Shown in pieces: positions 44,870 through 52,993 of a DNA stretch of 58,556 bases. This DNA is from an uncultured Flavihumibacter sp. (GTDB taxonomy: Bacteria; Bacteroidota; Bacteroidia; Chitinophagales; Chitinophagaceae). The notes beneath the pieces were generated by a model. It made no database searches. It was not told the origin of the DNA and saw nothing but the letters and a program-made list of their open reading frames with translations. The translations under genes were made by a program, and so were the position numbers. The stretch spans positions 1-58,556 of the forward strand of contig CAMLRX010000007.1 in the NCBI GenBank assembly GCA_946482545.1. Direction: 5' to 3'. Positions within the stretch are counted from its first letter, which is position 1; the number at the start of each line of letters is the position of its first letter.

Positions 44870-46426
44870 TTATTGAACCGGAACGAACCTGATATAATCC
44901 AGTGTAAGGTTAAGGGGAATGCCGCTGGAGGCGGAAGCCGGGGCACGAAGCCGGATGCGCTGTGTGGCCGGATTCACGATATACGATTGTCCATCTGGCG
45001 TTGATTCAGGATGCGACAACTTCCAGTTGTATTCGTTTAATGTATATTCCCCGAGTAAGATTTCTTCATACTGTAATGGCGCTACTTTCTGGGTAACATT
45101 GAATGCGGGGGTGAAGAGCCCGTCTGCCGTATAAGGCCCCACCTGCAGCAACTGGGTAAGGGTTGAATCCGTACCGTAAGCGTCATCTGCCTGGCCCGAA
45201 AGCACCCTGTCGCTGAAAGCGACCCAATACACCCTGTATTTTGTAGTGAACAGGTTGTTGGTGCGGTAATCCACAAAATAGTTCGCGCCTGAAGAGCCTA
45301 GGTTCAGGTAAATATCTTTGAAGGTATTCCCGGTATTGGGATTCTTTCTTTCCCTGTACATGATCTTTGTGAGGAACCGGTCTTCCATGTTACTTACCGC
45401 GAGGGGAACTTCACCCTGCACGATGAATGAAGGGATTTTTTCCGTGATGTCCGTATCCAGTTGGTTCACCACATACACAATGCCATTGCTCACTTTACGC
45501 GTCTCCACAATATTGCCGCTGTTTACAGGTATCCGCACCATGAACCTGGAATACAATGCCTGCTGCAACTGGTTCGGCGTGTACAACCCGCGGATGGCGA
45601 GATCCTTCACCACGTTCCACGAAGCGTTGGCTTCCGTGATGGCGGGATCCGTGCTGTTAAAGTAAGGACGCTGCTCTTGTGTGGCAGACTGGTAAGCGTT
45701 GTTGTTCAGTACCACATAAGTATACAGACTGTCTTCATTGGCGATGTCGTAAACTTTGGTTCTGAAAGTATTAATTGTTACAATACCGGTATTGGGTTTG
45801 TAAACGGGGTCACCTGTAGCGGGATTGATGCTGTCGAGTTCCGCCAGTTCTGGGTCCTGGGACTGGTAATTCAGCGCTGCGATGTAGTTGTTCTGTTCGA
45901 AGCTGCTTTTGGTTTGTTCAATGAACTCCCAGATACTGGGCTGCGGTGCGATGAGTTTGTCAACGATGTGCAATACACCATTTTTTACGGCAACATCTTC
46001 CTTCGTGATGTTGGCGTCGTCGAATTTTTTATCGTGCGCGAAAATACGTTTGCCGTTCAGCAACCGCACGCGTATGGAATCGCCGGCCATTCTTGTAAAG
46101 ACCACTTCGCCAGAAATATGATTTTCCATATACCGCCTCAGTATGGCGGAATCGGCGGTAATACTCGAAGGAAGTGTTTCCAGCGCAGTGTTGGAGGGCG
46201 CCCAAACGGTGTAACTTCTTTCGCCTGACAGTTCGCGGTCGAGCCCGGTTTTACGCAGGTATTCATTGAACAGGGAAAGGGAGGATTCTCCGGCCATGTG
46301 TTCTGTAAGGGTTTCCCGGAGGGCATTGTCCCGCAAAGCGATATGGTCATCCCATTTTCTACAGGCCTGAGCGCCCGTCAGGAGGAGGGCCGCACACAAC
46401 AAGCGGTATTTATTTTTCAGCAGCAT
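44870..46426 (-). CDS. FAS1 (fasciclin)-domain lipoprotein with C-terminal beta-sandwich
   Basis: 518 residues with an SPII signal and Cys22 ('LLLTGAQACRKWDD'). The first FAS1 domain (about 35-160) has the H1 and H2 blocks 'SYTVWAPSNTALETL' and 'VAVKNGVLHIVDKLIAP'. A second FAS1-like region runs about 165-325. The C-terminal 190 residues hold a beta module ('TTKYRVYWVAFSD', 'LTLDYIRFVPVQ') shared with the FAS1 protein upstream at 46470. FAS1 domains mediate adhesion or ligand binding in other systems. Here, in a lipoprotein encoded next to SusC, a surface glycan-binding role is plausible (inference). Confidence 0.85.
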   Translation of the reverse strand: MLLKNKYRLLCAALLLTGAQACRKWDDHIALRDNALRETLTEHMAGESSLSLFNEYLRKTGLDRELSGERSYTVWAPSNTALETLPSSITADSAILRRYMENHISGEVVFTRMAGDSIRVRLLNGKRIFAHDKKFDDANITKEDVAVKNGVLHIVDKLIAPQPSIWEFIEQTKSSFEQNNYIAALNYQSQDPELAELDSINPATGDPVYKPNTGIVTINTFRTKVYDIANEDSLYTYVVLNNNAYQSATQEQRPYFNSTDPAITEANASWNVVKDLAIRGLYTPNQLQQALYSRFMVRIPVNSGNIVETRKVSNGIVYVVNQLDTDITEKIPSFIVQGEVPLAVSNMEDRFLTKIMYRERKNPNTGNTFKDIYLNLGSSGANYFVDYRTNNLFTTKYRVYWVAFSDRVLSGQADDAYGTDSTLTQLLQVGPYTADGLFTPAFNVTQKVAPLQYEEILLGEYTLNEYNWKLSHPESTPDGQSYIVNPATQRIRLRAPASASSGIPLNLTLDYIRFVPVQ

Positions 46427-46469
46427 TTTAAAAGATTTATGAACATGGGCCTATTGCCATTCTAATTAT

Positions 46470-48182
46470 TTACAATCCATATTCTATGGTACCGTCAGGG
46501 TTGAACCTGGGCCTTGTCTGGTTCATGCCTACCGGGATAAAGTGCACCATATCGAAGTTGCAGTCGGCATTGGAGCCTGATACGAGGTCGAACCTGAGTT
46601 TGTGCCTTCCGGTTTGTCGCACGTCCACTATGCCAACGAGTCTTGACACGGTAGAACCGCTTTTTCTGGCGGCGCCTGCCCACCATTTCCAGCCGAGGGC
46701 CTCCATCTCCGCTTCGGCCTCGGCCGGCGGGTTGATTTTGGCGATCTTCTGCGCAAAATTGATCAGTGCATTGGTGAGGGGAACTGAGTCGAAGGAGGCC
46801 TGCACGGCAGTGGCGGTAGAGTTTTGTGTGTAATAGCCGAACCATACTTTATACCTTCCCTTTACAAGTAGTGGTGTGGTAAATTCAATCCAACTGTTGC
46901 TCTGGCAGGTACCCAGGCTGTTCGTATTGCTGGAACTTCTTCCCATACCTACCTGCCAGTAGTCCCCTAGGTAACCCTGCACGCCGTTCCTGTACTTGAG
47001 GCAACTTCTTTCCCATTTTACATCTTTGAAAGCGTTGCCATCGGCATAGTCAAACAGGTAAGTCTGTTTTCGGTACACATTGCTGAGGCGCGTAAGTTCA
47101 GGCACTGCCGCGCACAGGTCCCAGTAAACGGGGAAAGGATTTCTTATTTTGATGGAAAGGTGGGCCAGGGCTTTGTGTACCACTCCATTTGTTGCGGAAC
47201 GGTCGCTGCCGGTTTGGTCCAACAGGATGCCCGGTTCTGTAACCACACCGTCAATGGTACTGTACTGGTCCTCGTTCAGCAGCACCTGTTTGTTGATGAA
47301 TTTGTTGGTGATCACTTCCAGGGGAACCATGGTTTCGTGTGCGCTGGACAATACGATATCGGCCAGGTATTTTACCTCAGGCAGAATATGGTAGGCAACG
47401 TAGAGGTAAAGGCTGTCAGCAGGGTTTTTAGGATCCCCTGTATTGTTATAGCGCGCCTTCAGGTCAGCGTAGTTTACGATGCCTGTATCCAGCAGCGCCT
47501 GGTTGGTTTCTCCTATCAGCGTGTACCATTTTTTCCCGGTGCCTGAAGTAGCCTGGTTCAGCACATCGTACCAGCCTGTTTCTTTCAGCGCCTGGGTAAA
47601 TATGGAATAGTCCGTGTCTTCTTCCACCAGTTGTGCCACAGATTTTACGGCAGGCGTGAGTACATGGTCTATCACCTGAATGATGCCGTTTCCGGTTTTG
47701 AGGTTTGCGTCAACCACGTTGGCCTGGCGGTTCACGCGGTAAGAAGATATGCCATCTGTATTCTCAACACCGGTTACGAGGTATTGCCCGAACATCGTCA
47801 TGGCCGATAACTTTCCATCGTTGAATTCACTGGTTAACACTTGTTCTTCCAGGAGGTGAAAGCGGAGCATATCCCTTACCTGCTGCTGGTCGAGCTGAGC
47901 GAGGCTGTTTTTCCCCTGTTGTTTCAGGTAAGCATCCATGGCTTCGTTGGTGGGCGCAAACAAAGTATAGGTGCCATAAGCGTTTAAGAAAGGCTGGTAT
48001 TCTGCTTTCTCTACGGCTTCCACCAGCAGGCTGAAGCGCCCGGTAGAGTCCTTTTGCAGGAATGCCAGTATGTTTACATCGTCTGTGGTGGTTTCCCTTA
48101 AAGCTGTTTTTTTACATCCCGGAACGGTGATAAGGACGGTTCCTGTTAGCAGCGCCAGGATCATGAAAAAGATTTTTTTCAT
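46470..48182 (-). CDS. FAS1-domain lipoprotein with C-terminal carbohydrate-binding-like module
   Basis: 570 residues from the ATG at 48182, which opens an SPII signal with Cys23 ('LITVPGCKKTALRE'). FAS1 domain 1 about 40-180 ('YGTYTLFAPTNEAMDAYLKQ', 'GIIQVIDHVLTPAVKS'); FAS1 domain 2 about 185-345 ('TDRSATNGVVHKALAHLSIK'-like H2 block). Residues 350-560 are a beta-sandwich-like module with 'KGRYKVWFGYYTQN', 'RQTGRHKLRFDLVSG' and 'FDMVHFIPVG'. The same ending occurs in the neighbouring FAS1 protein. Between SusD (17 bases upstream) and the second FAS1 gene (43 bases downstream). Confidence 0.86.
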   Translation of the reverse strand: MKKIFFMILALLTGTVLITVPGCKKTALRETTTDDVNILAFLQKDSTGRFSLLVEAVEKAEYQPFLNAYGTYTLFAPTNEAMDAYLKQQGKNSLAQLDQQQVRDMLRFHLLEEQVLTSEFNDGKLSAMTMFGQYLVTGVENTDGISSYRVNRQANVVDANLKTGNGIIQVIDHVLTPAVKSVAQLVEEDTDYSIFTQALKETGWYDVLNQATSGTGKKWYTLIGETNQALLDTGIVNYADLKARYNNTGDPKNPADSLYLYVAYHILPEVKYLADIVLSSAHETMVPLEVITNKFINKQVLLNEDQYSTIDGVVTEPGILLDQTGSDRSATNGVVHKALAHLSIKIRNPFPVYWDLCAAVPELTRLSNVYRKQTYLFDYADGNAFKDVKWERSCLKYRNGVQGYLGDYWQVGMGRSSSNTNSLGTCQSNSWIEFTTPLLVKGRYKVWFGYYTQNSTATAVQASFDSVPLTNALINFAQKIAKINPPAEAEAEMEALGWKWWAGAARKSGSTVSRLVGIVDVRQTGRHKLRFDLVSGSNADCNFDMVHFIPVGMNQTRPRFNPDGTIEYGL

Positions 48183-48199
48183 AACAAGCATTGGTTAGG

Positions 48200-49684
48200 T
48201 TATTTATAGAAGGGGTTCTGAACAAGATTTTTATTGGTCTGCAACTCATATTCGTAAATGGGAAAATAGTGGCTGTTCTTATCCCTCAGTTTTGCCTGTG
48301 CGGTGCGCACCATATTAGAGGGAACGATCTGCGCCACCATATCGAGGAGGTACTCCAGTTTTTCGTAGTTATTTCTTTTCGCGTAGCGGAGCACATCGAA
48401 CCATCTTTTTCCTTCAAACATGAATTCTCGGGCCCTTTCATCCAGGATGAAAAGCGTTACTTCATCTTTATTGGTGGGGTCGGGCAGGAGGTCGGTAGCA
48501 GGCAGGGCTGTGGCTCTGGTCCTGATCCTGTATACAAGTTCCAGGGCCTCTTCTCCCCTGTTTAACTGAGCCAGGGCTTCAGCTTTCATCAGCAGGATAT
48601 CGGCGAAGCGGTACACAAACCAATGGGTGTAGGAGTCGTTTGCTGAAATCAGGACCTGGTTCGATGCGCCCACGTATTTCCAGATCATATTGTCTTCCGC
48701 GCGTACGGAAGCCAGGTCGGCACGAATGTCTTTTTGCAGGCCTTGCGGATCCGTGGAGTACATGAGGTCCATCACTTTGTTGGCGGCGAGGAACCTGCGG
48801 TTGCTTACGGCGAACATATTGTAAAAGGAGTTCAGCTTCTGGTTATCGAACTGGAACTCGAAAATAGATTCGTTGGAGTTGCCGTTTCTATAGAGTGTTC
48901 CGAACCAGGCGGCGCTGTTGCCGATCAGTCCGAACCTTCTGCTGTTGATCACTTTGTCGCATGCGGTAAGGCATAACTCATAATTTTCCATCCACAGGTG
49001 CACATCGGCCTGGAGCGCATTGATGGTGTACCTGGTGATTCTTCCCTTGTCTGTGGGGCCCGTTCCATAAGTGGCAGGGGCCGCGGTTTCCGCTTCGTTG
49101 AGGTCCTTCAGCACCTGTGCGAGCACTTCTGCCTGCGTTGATTTGGGACGGGTCTCAATCTGCTCGTCGCTGGAAGTAGAAGTGAGTTTGAGGGGCACTT
49201 CTCCGAAACTTCTCACAAGGTAGAAATACATCATGGCCCGGAGCGCTTTGGCCTCGGCGAGGAACGCGTTGAGTTGTTCCTGCGACAATGTTTTATCCGA
49301 TTCCATTACTTCCGGTGCAAAATCCAGGACAGTATTGCAATAGTTGATGGTGCGGTAAATCGATCTCCAGTTCACAATGGTATTGGTGGAAAGCGTATTC
49401 ACATTCATCACGTCAAACTCTTCGTTGGTGGTACCCAGGGAAGGCGCCAGCATGTCGGCACGCAGTTCTCCCCACAAGAAAAGGATTTCCGCCAGTGGTT
49501 TATCGCTGCCGTTGGGATCGCCCAGCAGGGAGCCGTAGCATCCGTTGATGGCGGCCTGAATGTCTTCTTTGGTTTTCCAGAAATCTTCCCGGATGATACC
49601 GTCGTTCGGCTTCAGCTCCAGCCATTTGCTGCAGGAACTGAAGAGGAAGGCTGCTGTTATAATGCAGAATAAATATTTCATCAT
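48200..49684 (-). CDS. SusD/RagB-family surface glycan-binding lipoprotein
   Basis: 494 residues with an SPII signal, Cys18 ('TAAFLFSSCSKWLELKP'). SusD-like landmarks: 'TKEDIQAAINGCYGSLLG', 'ALRAMMYFYLVRSFGEVPL', 'WFVYRFADILLMKAEALAQL' and 'ARFEMFEGKRWFDVLRYAKR'-like C-terminal block, ending 'TNKNLVQNPFYK'. It partners the SusC encoded 8 bases upstream. Only distantly similar to the SusD at 39921, so the two pairs probably bind different oligosaccharides. Confidence 0.94.
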   Translation of the reverse strand: MMKYLFCIITAAFLFSSCSKWLELKPNDGIIREDFWKTKEDIQAAINGCYGSLLGDPNGSDKPLAEILFLWGELRADMLAPSLGTTNEEFDVMNVNTLSTNTIVNWRSIYRTINYCNTVLDFAPEVMESDKTLSQEQLNAFLAEAKALRAMMYFYLVRSFGEVPLKLTSTSSDEQIETRPKSTQAEVLAQVLKDLNEAETAAPATYGTGPTDKGRITRYTINALQADVHLWMENYELCLTACDKVINSRRFGLIGNSAAWFGTLYRNGNSNESIFEFQFDNQKLNSFYNMFAVSNRRFLAANKVMDLMYSTDPQGLQKDIRADLASVRAEDNMIWKYVGASNQVLISANDSYTHWFVYRFADILLMKAEALAQLNRGEEALELVYRIRTRATALPATDLLPDPTNKDEVTLFILDERAREFMFEGKRWFDVLRYAKRNNYEKLEYLLDMVAQIVPSNMVRTAQAKLRDKNSHYFPIYEYELQTNKNLVQNPFYK

Positions 49685-49692
49685 AAAAAGAT

Positions 49693-52600
49693 TTAGAAGG
49701 AGGCTGTAAGTCCGAGGGTAAGCATTCTTACGGGCGGTGTCATCGAATTGTCTCTCGCTACGCGGAATGGATCGCTGCCCCTTACGCTTACTTCCGGATC
49801 CTGACCGGTGTACTTCGTCCAGGTAATGAGGTTTTCGGCAGTAATATAGCCGCTCATATTTTTGATCTTTAGTTTGTCGATAGCGCTTTTAGGGAAAGTA
49901 TAGCGCAGTGTTACTGTTCTGAAACGCAGGAAAGAGCCGTCTTCCACATACCTGCTTGATCCGAGCCAGTTGTAGCCGCTGGCATAGAGGGCGCGTGGTA
50001 TATCCGTTTCATCGCCGGGTTTACGCCACCTTCTCAGCACCGCGGTACTCTGGTTATTGTAACCGTACATATTGGTGCTCAGCATTTGAGTGCCATTGAT
50101 AATGTCGTAATCGTACCTGAAGTTGAAGAATGTGGAGAGCCTAAGGTTCTTTTTGTATACGAAGTTCAGCCCGAAGCCTCCGGTAAAAAGTGGGTTGCTG
50201 TTGCCGAGGTACACAATATCCTGGTAGTTGATGTTTCCATCTTTGTTGATGTCTTCGTAAGCGGCGTCACCGGGTTGAAAAACATAATCGGTGGTGGGGT
50301 AGTTAAACCGCATGTAGAGTTGCTGGCCGTTCGGTCCGATGATGGGCTTTCCGGAGATGTCGGTAGCCAGTGTCGCGTTGAGGTCAGTATACACACCGCT
50401 GGATCTGTATCCGTAAAACGACCCGAAGGGATTGTTGATCTGGAGGAAGGTCATGTATTCTCCGTTCTGATTGATATTGCCTCTCTCGATGGGATAGAAT
50501 TCTGAAATTTCCCGGATCATGTTCACGTTCCGCGCGATGTTCATGTTTACTTCAATCGCCCAGTCGCCCGCTTTATACGGTGTGGAGAACACGGCCACTT
50601 CGAAGCCCTGGTTGTCCATGGTACCCACGTTCATGTCTACCCTGTCGAATCCGTTTACAGAACCGATCTGCAGGCCGGGGAAAAACAGGTCCTTTGTTCT
50701 GTTGCGGTAGAATTCCACATCCATGGTAAGCCTGCTCTTAAAGAGGGAAACGTTGACCCCGGTGTTAAAGCCGTGGATGGTTTCCCAGGACAGGTTCTGT
50801 AACTCCATCCTTTCGGGGATCACCGCACCCTGGCCCATATAGTTCCAGTTGAGGTTATCGTAGGTATTAAAAAAGCTGTAATCGTTCCGTGGCGCGTTGC
50901 CTGAAATACCATAGCTGAGCCGGAAGCTGAGGTCGTCGAGTTTCCTGCTGAATCTTTCCATAAAGCGTTCTCCGGATAACCTCCACCTGGTGGATACGGA
51001 GGGAAAGAGGCCGTATCTGTTACCGGAGGCGAGCCTGGAGGTGCCATCGCCGCGTAATCCTACGTTAACGATATACTTGTCGTTAAATCCGTACTGTGCG
51101 TTGAGGAGGGCGCTGGCGTTCCTGGTCTGGTTCGTTCTGGCGGCCACGTTGGTACCGGCAGAAGTGATCCTGGAAGGAACCGAAGGATCCTGGAGGTTAG
51201 ACGAAGCCGTATTGGTGGCGAGTGTTTGAAAGGAGATGCCTTTGTTGTCGTAGGTCATCATGTTCAGCAGGGCAGTAAGCGAGTGTTTGCTGTTTTTTAT
51301 TTCGGGGGTATAAATGAGTTGTGTTTTCGTTTGTACGTTGAAGCCGTCGTTGTCGCCATCGTATGCTCTGTTCACTACGTTTTCTGTCCAGGGTCTTCCT
51401 GTGGCGATCTGTGGCAGGAAGCTTTTGTTTTTAACGTTGTTGATGTCGAACTGAACATCGAATGTCGCCTGCAGCACATTGGGCACAATGGAATACTGCA
51501 TGTTGAACTTGGGCGTCACCCTTTCTGTAAGAATTTTGTTGGTGGCGGTAGAGGCCATGGCAACCGGGTTATAAGTGCCAGCGTATTGTCCCTGTATGTT
51601 TTGCAGCGGAGAGAAAAAGTTTGGCGTACGGTTGCCGAACTCATCGTATTCGAATATGCCCATGTTGGGCATTTTCACGTAGGCGATGTTCCGTACGTTA
51701 TCGTTGAAATTCCGGGCATTATCGGTGTGGGCGTAAGACACATCCGTTCTGATGCGGATTCTGTCGGATACAATATAATCCAGGTTAATGCGTGTGGTGA
51801 TTCTTTTCAGGTCAGTTCCGATGGTAACTCCTTTCTGGTCGGTAAATGCCACGGATGCGAAGTAGCGGGCCCTTTCACCGCCACCCTGCATGGAAACGTT
51901 GTGGTCCATGATGTTGCCGGTGCGGGAAATGGCATCCACCCAGTTGGTATTGTTGCTGTAGTTGTAATACCAGTAAGGATCGTTGGGATCGAATTTGAAT
52001 TCGTTCACCGTTTGTGTGTTAAGGGGTATTCCGTTCCTGTTCATGAAAGCTTCCGGTATGAGTGTGGAATACTGGTCGCCATTCAGCATAGGAATGGCTT
52101 TGGGCTGTAGTTGCAAAGTGCCTTTGAAAGTATAGGTAAGCTGGGGTTTTCCTCTTGTACCTCTTTTGGTATTGATCACGATAACCCCGTTTGCCGCACG
52201 TGCGCCCCAGATAGCGGTGGCCGCGGCATCTTTCAGTATCGTGATGTCTTTAATGTCCGCGGGCGCAATATTAAGCAGGTTCGCATATCCCTGATCGTCA
52301 GCGGTACCGAAGTTAAAGTCTGTTGGAATCTGGGTTTCATAAGGCATTCCATCTACAACAATAAGTGGTTCATTGGAAGAGTTGATGGAAGATGTTCCCC
52401 TGATCCTGATCTGCATGCCGGCGCCGGGATCGCCTGAATTGGCGGCAATATCCACACCAGACATTCTTCCCTGCAGGGCCTGGTCAATAGAAGTTGCCTG
52501 CATTTCTTCCATGGCCTTGGCATCAATTTTTGACGCGGCAATGGTAAGGTCGCGTTCCGCTATCGGCAACATTCCGTTGTCTACTTTTTTACGTCCAATC

Positions 52601-52947
52601 ACCACTACCTCTTCAAAATCCTTAGTACTTCTGTCAAGAGTGATGTTAAAAACCCTTCTGCCGCCAATGGTCACATTTTCTACAGAAGTGTATCCGATAA
52701 TGGAGAAGCTCAATTTGTTTTTTGGGTTGGAAACCCTGAGTGCAAAGTTGCCCGCAACATCGGAGCTAACGCCCTTTATCACCCGTTGTTCAGCGTCTAC
52801 TTCAGTAATACTTACATCCTGAAGGGGTTTTTTATCCCGGTCCAGTATTTTGCCCGTCACCATTACGGGATCCTGTGCCAGGGCCGAAATGCTTATGGTG
52901 AACAGCAGCGCCATCCCCATGATCATCCTGGTAAAAAATAGCGTCAT
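49693..52947 (-). CDS. SusC/RagA-family TonB-dependent glycan importer
   Basis: 1084 residues from the ATG at 52947 ('MTLFFTRMIMGMALLFTISISALAQ' signal peptide). An upstream ATG at 53004 overlaps the preceding gene and is unlikely. Carboxypeptidase-regulatory-like domain ('VTGKILDRDKKPLQDVSITE'), plug with 'EPLIVVDGMPYETQIP' and 'ILKDAAATAIWGARAANGVI', then the barrel, ending in '...VRMLTLGLTASF' with terminal Phe. No STN domain. Follows the 753-residue FAS1 gene after 46 bases and precedes its SusD by 8 bases. Confidence 0.95.
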   Translation of the reverse strand: MTLFFTRMIMGMALLFTISISALAQDPVMVTGKILDRDKKPLQDVSITEVDAEQRVIKGVSSDVAGNFALRVSNPKNKLSFSIIGYTSVENVTIGGRRVFNITLDRSTKDFEEVVVIGRKKVDNGMLPIAERDLTIAASKIDAKAMEEMQATSIDQALQGRMSGVDIAANSGDPGAGMQIRIRGTSSINSSNEPLIVVDGMPYETQIPTDFNFGTADDQGYANLLNIAPADIKDITILKDAAATAIWGARAANGVIVINTKRGTRGKPQLTYTFKGTLQLQPKAIPMLNGDQYSTLIPEAFMNRNGIPLNTQTVNEFKFDPNDPYWYYNYSNNTNWVDAISRTGNIMDHNVSMQGGGERARYFASVAFTDQKGVTIGTDLKRITTRINLDYIVSDRIRIRTDVSYAHTDNARNFNDNVRNIAYVKMPNMGIFEYDEFGNRTPNFFSPLQNIQGQYAGTYNPVAMASTATNKILTERVTPKFNMQYSIVPNVLQATFDVQFDINNVKNKSFLPQIATGRPWTENVVNRAYDGDNDGFNVQTKTQLIYTPEIKNSKHSLTALLNMMTYDNKGISFQTLATNTASSNLQDPSVPSRITSAGTNVAARTNQTRNASALLNAQYGFNDKYIVNVGLRGDGTSRLASGNRYGLFPSVSTRWRLSGERFMERFSRKLDDLSFRLSYGISGNAPRNDYSFFNTYDNLNWNYMGQGAVIPERMELQNLSWETIHGFNTGVNVSLFKSRLTMDVEFYRNRTKDLFFPGLQIGSVNGFDRVDMNVGTMDNQGFEVAVFSTPYKAGDWAIEVNMNIARNVNMIREISEFYPIERGNINQNGEYMTFLQINNPFGSFYGYRSSGVYTDLNATLATDISGKPIIGPNGQQLYMRFNYPTTDYVFQPGDAAYEDINKDGNINYQDIVYLGNSNPLFTGGFGLNFVYKKNLRLSTFFNFRYDYDIINGTQMLSTNMYGYNNQSTAVLRRWRKPGDETDIPRALYASGYNWLGSSRYVEDGSFLRFRTVTLRYTFPKSAIDKLKIKNMSGYITAENLITWTKYTGQDPEVSVRGSDPFRVARDNSMTPPVRMLTLGLTASF

Positions 52948-52993
52948 TGGTTGGGTTTTAGGTTTTTGTTGTTGTGGCGTGGCCCAGGGTGTA

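Noticed and set aside
44869..44946. N-terminal extension of the SusC at 41644
   Set aside because: Overlaps the FAS1 coding end by 77 bases; signal peptide begins later.
51226..52110. 294-codon + strand frame opposite SusC
   Set aside because: Shadow frame; Val/Gly/His-rich with no domain.
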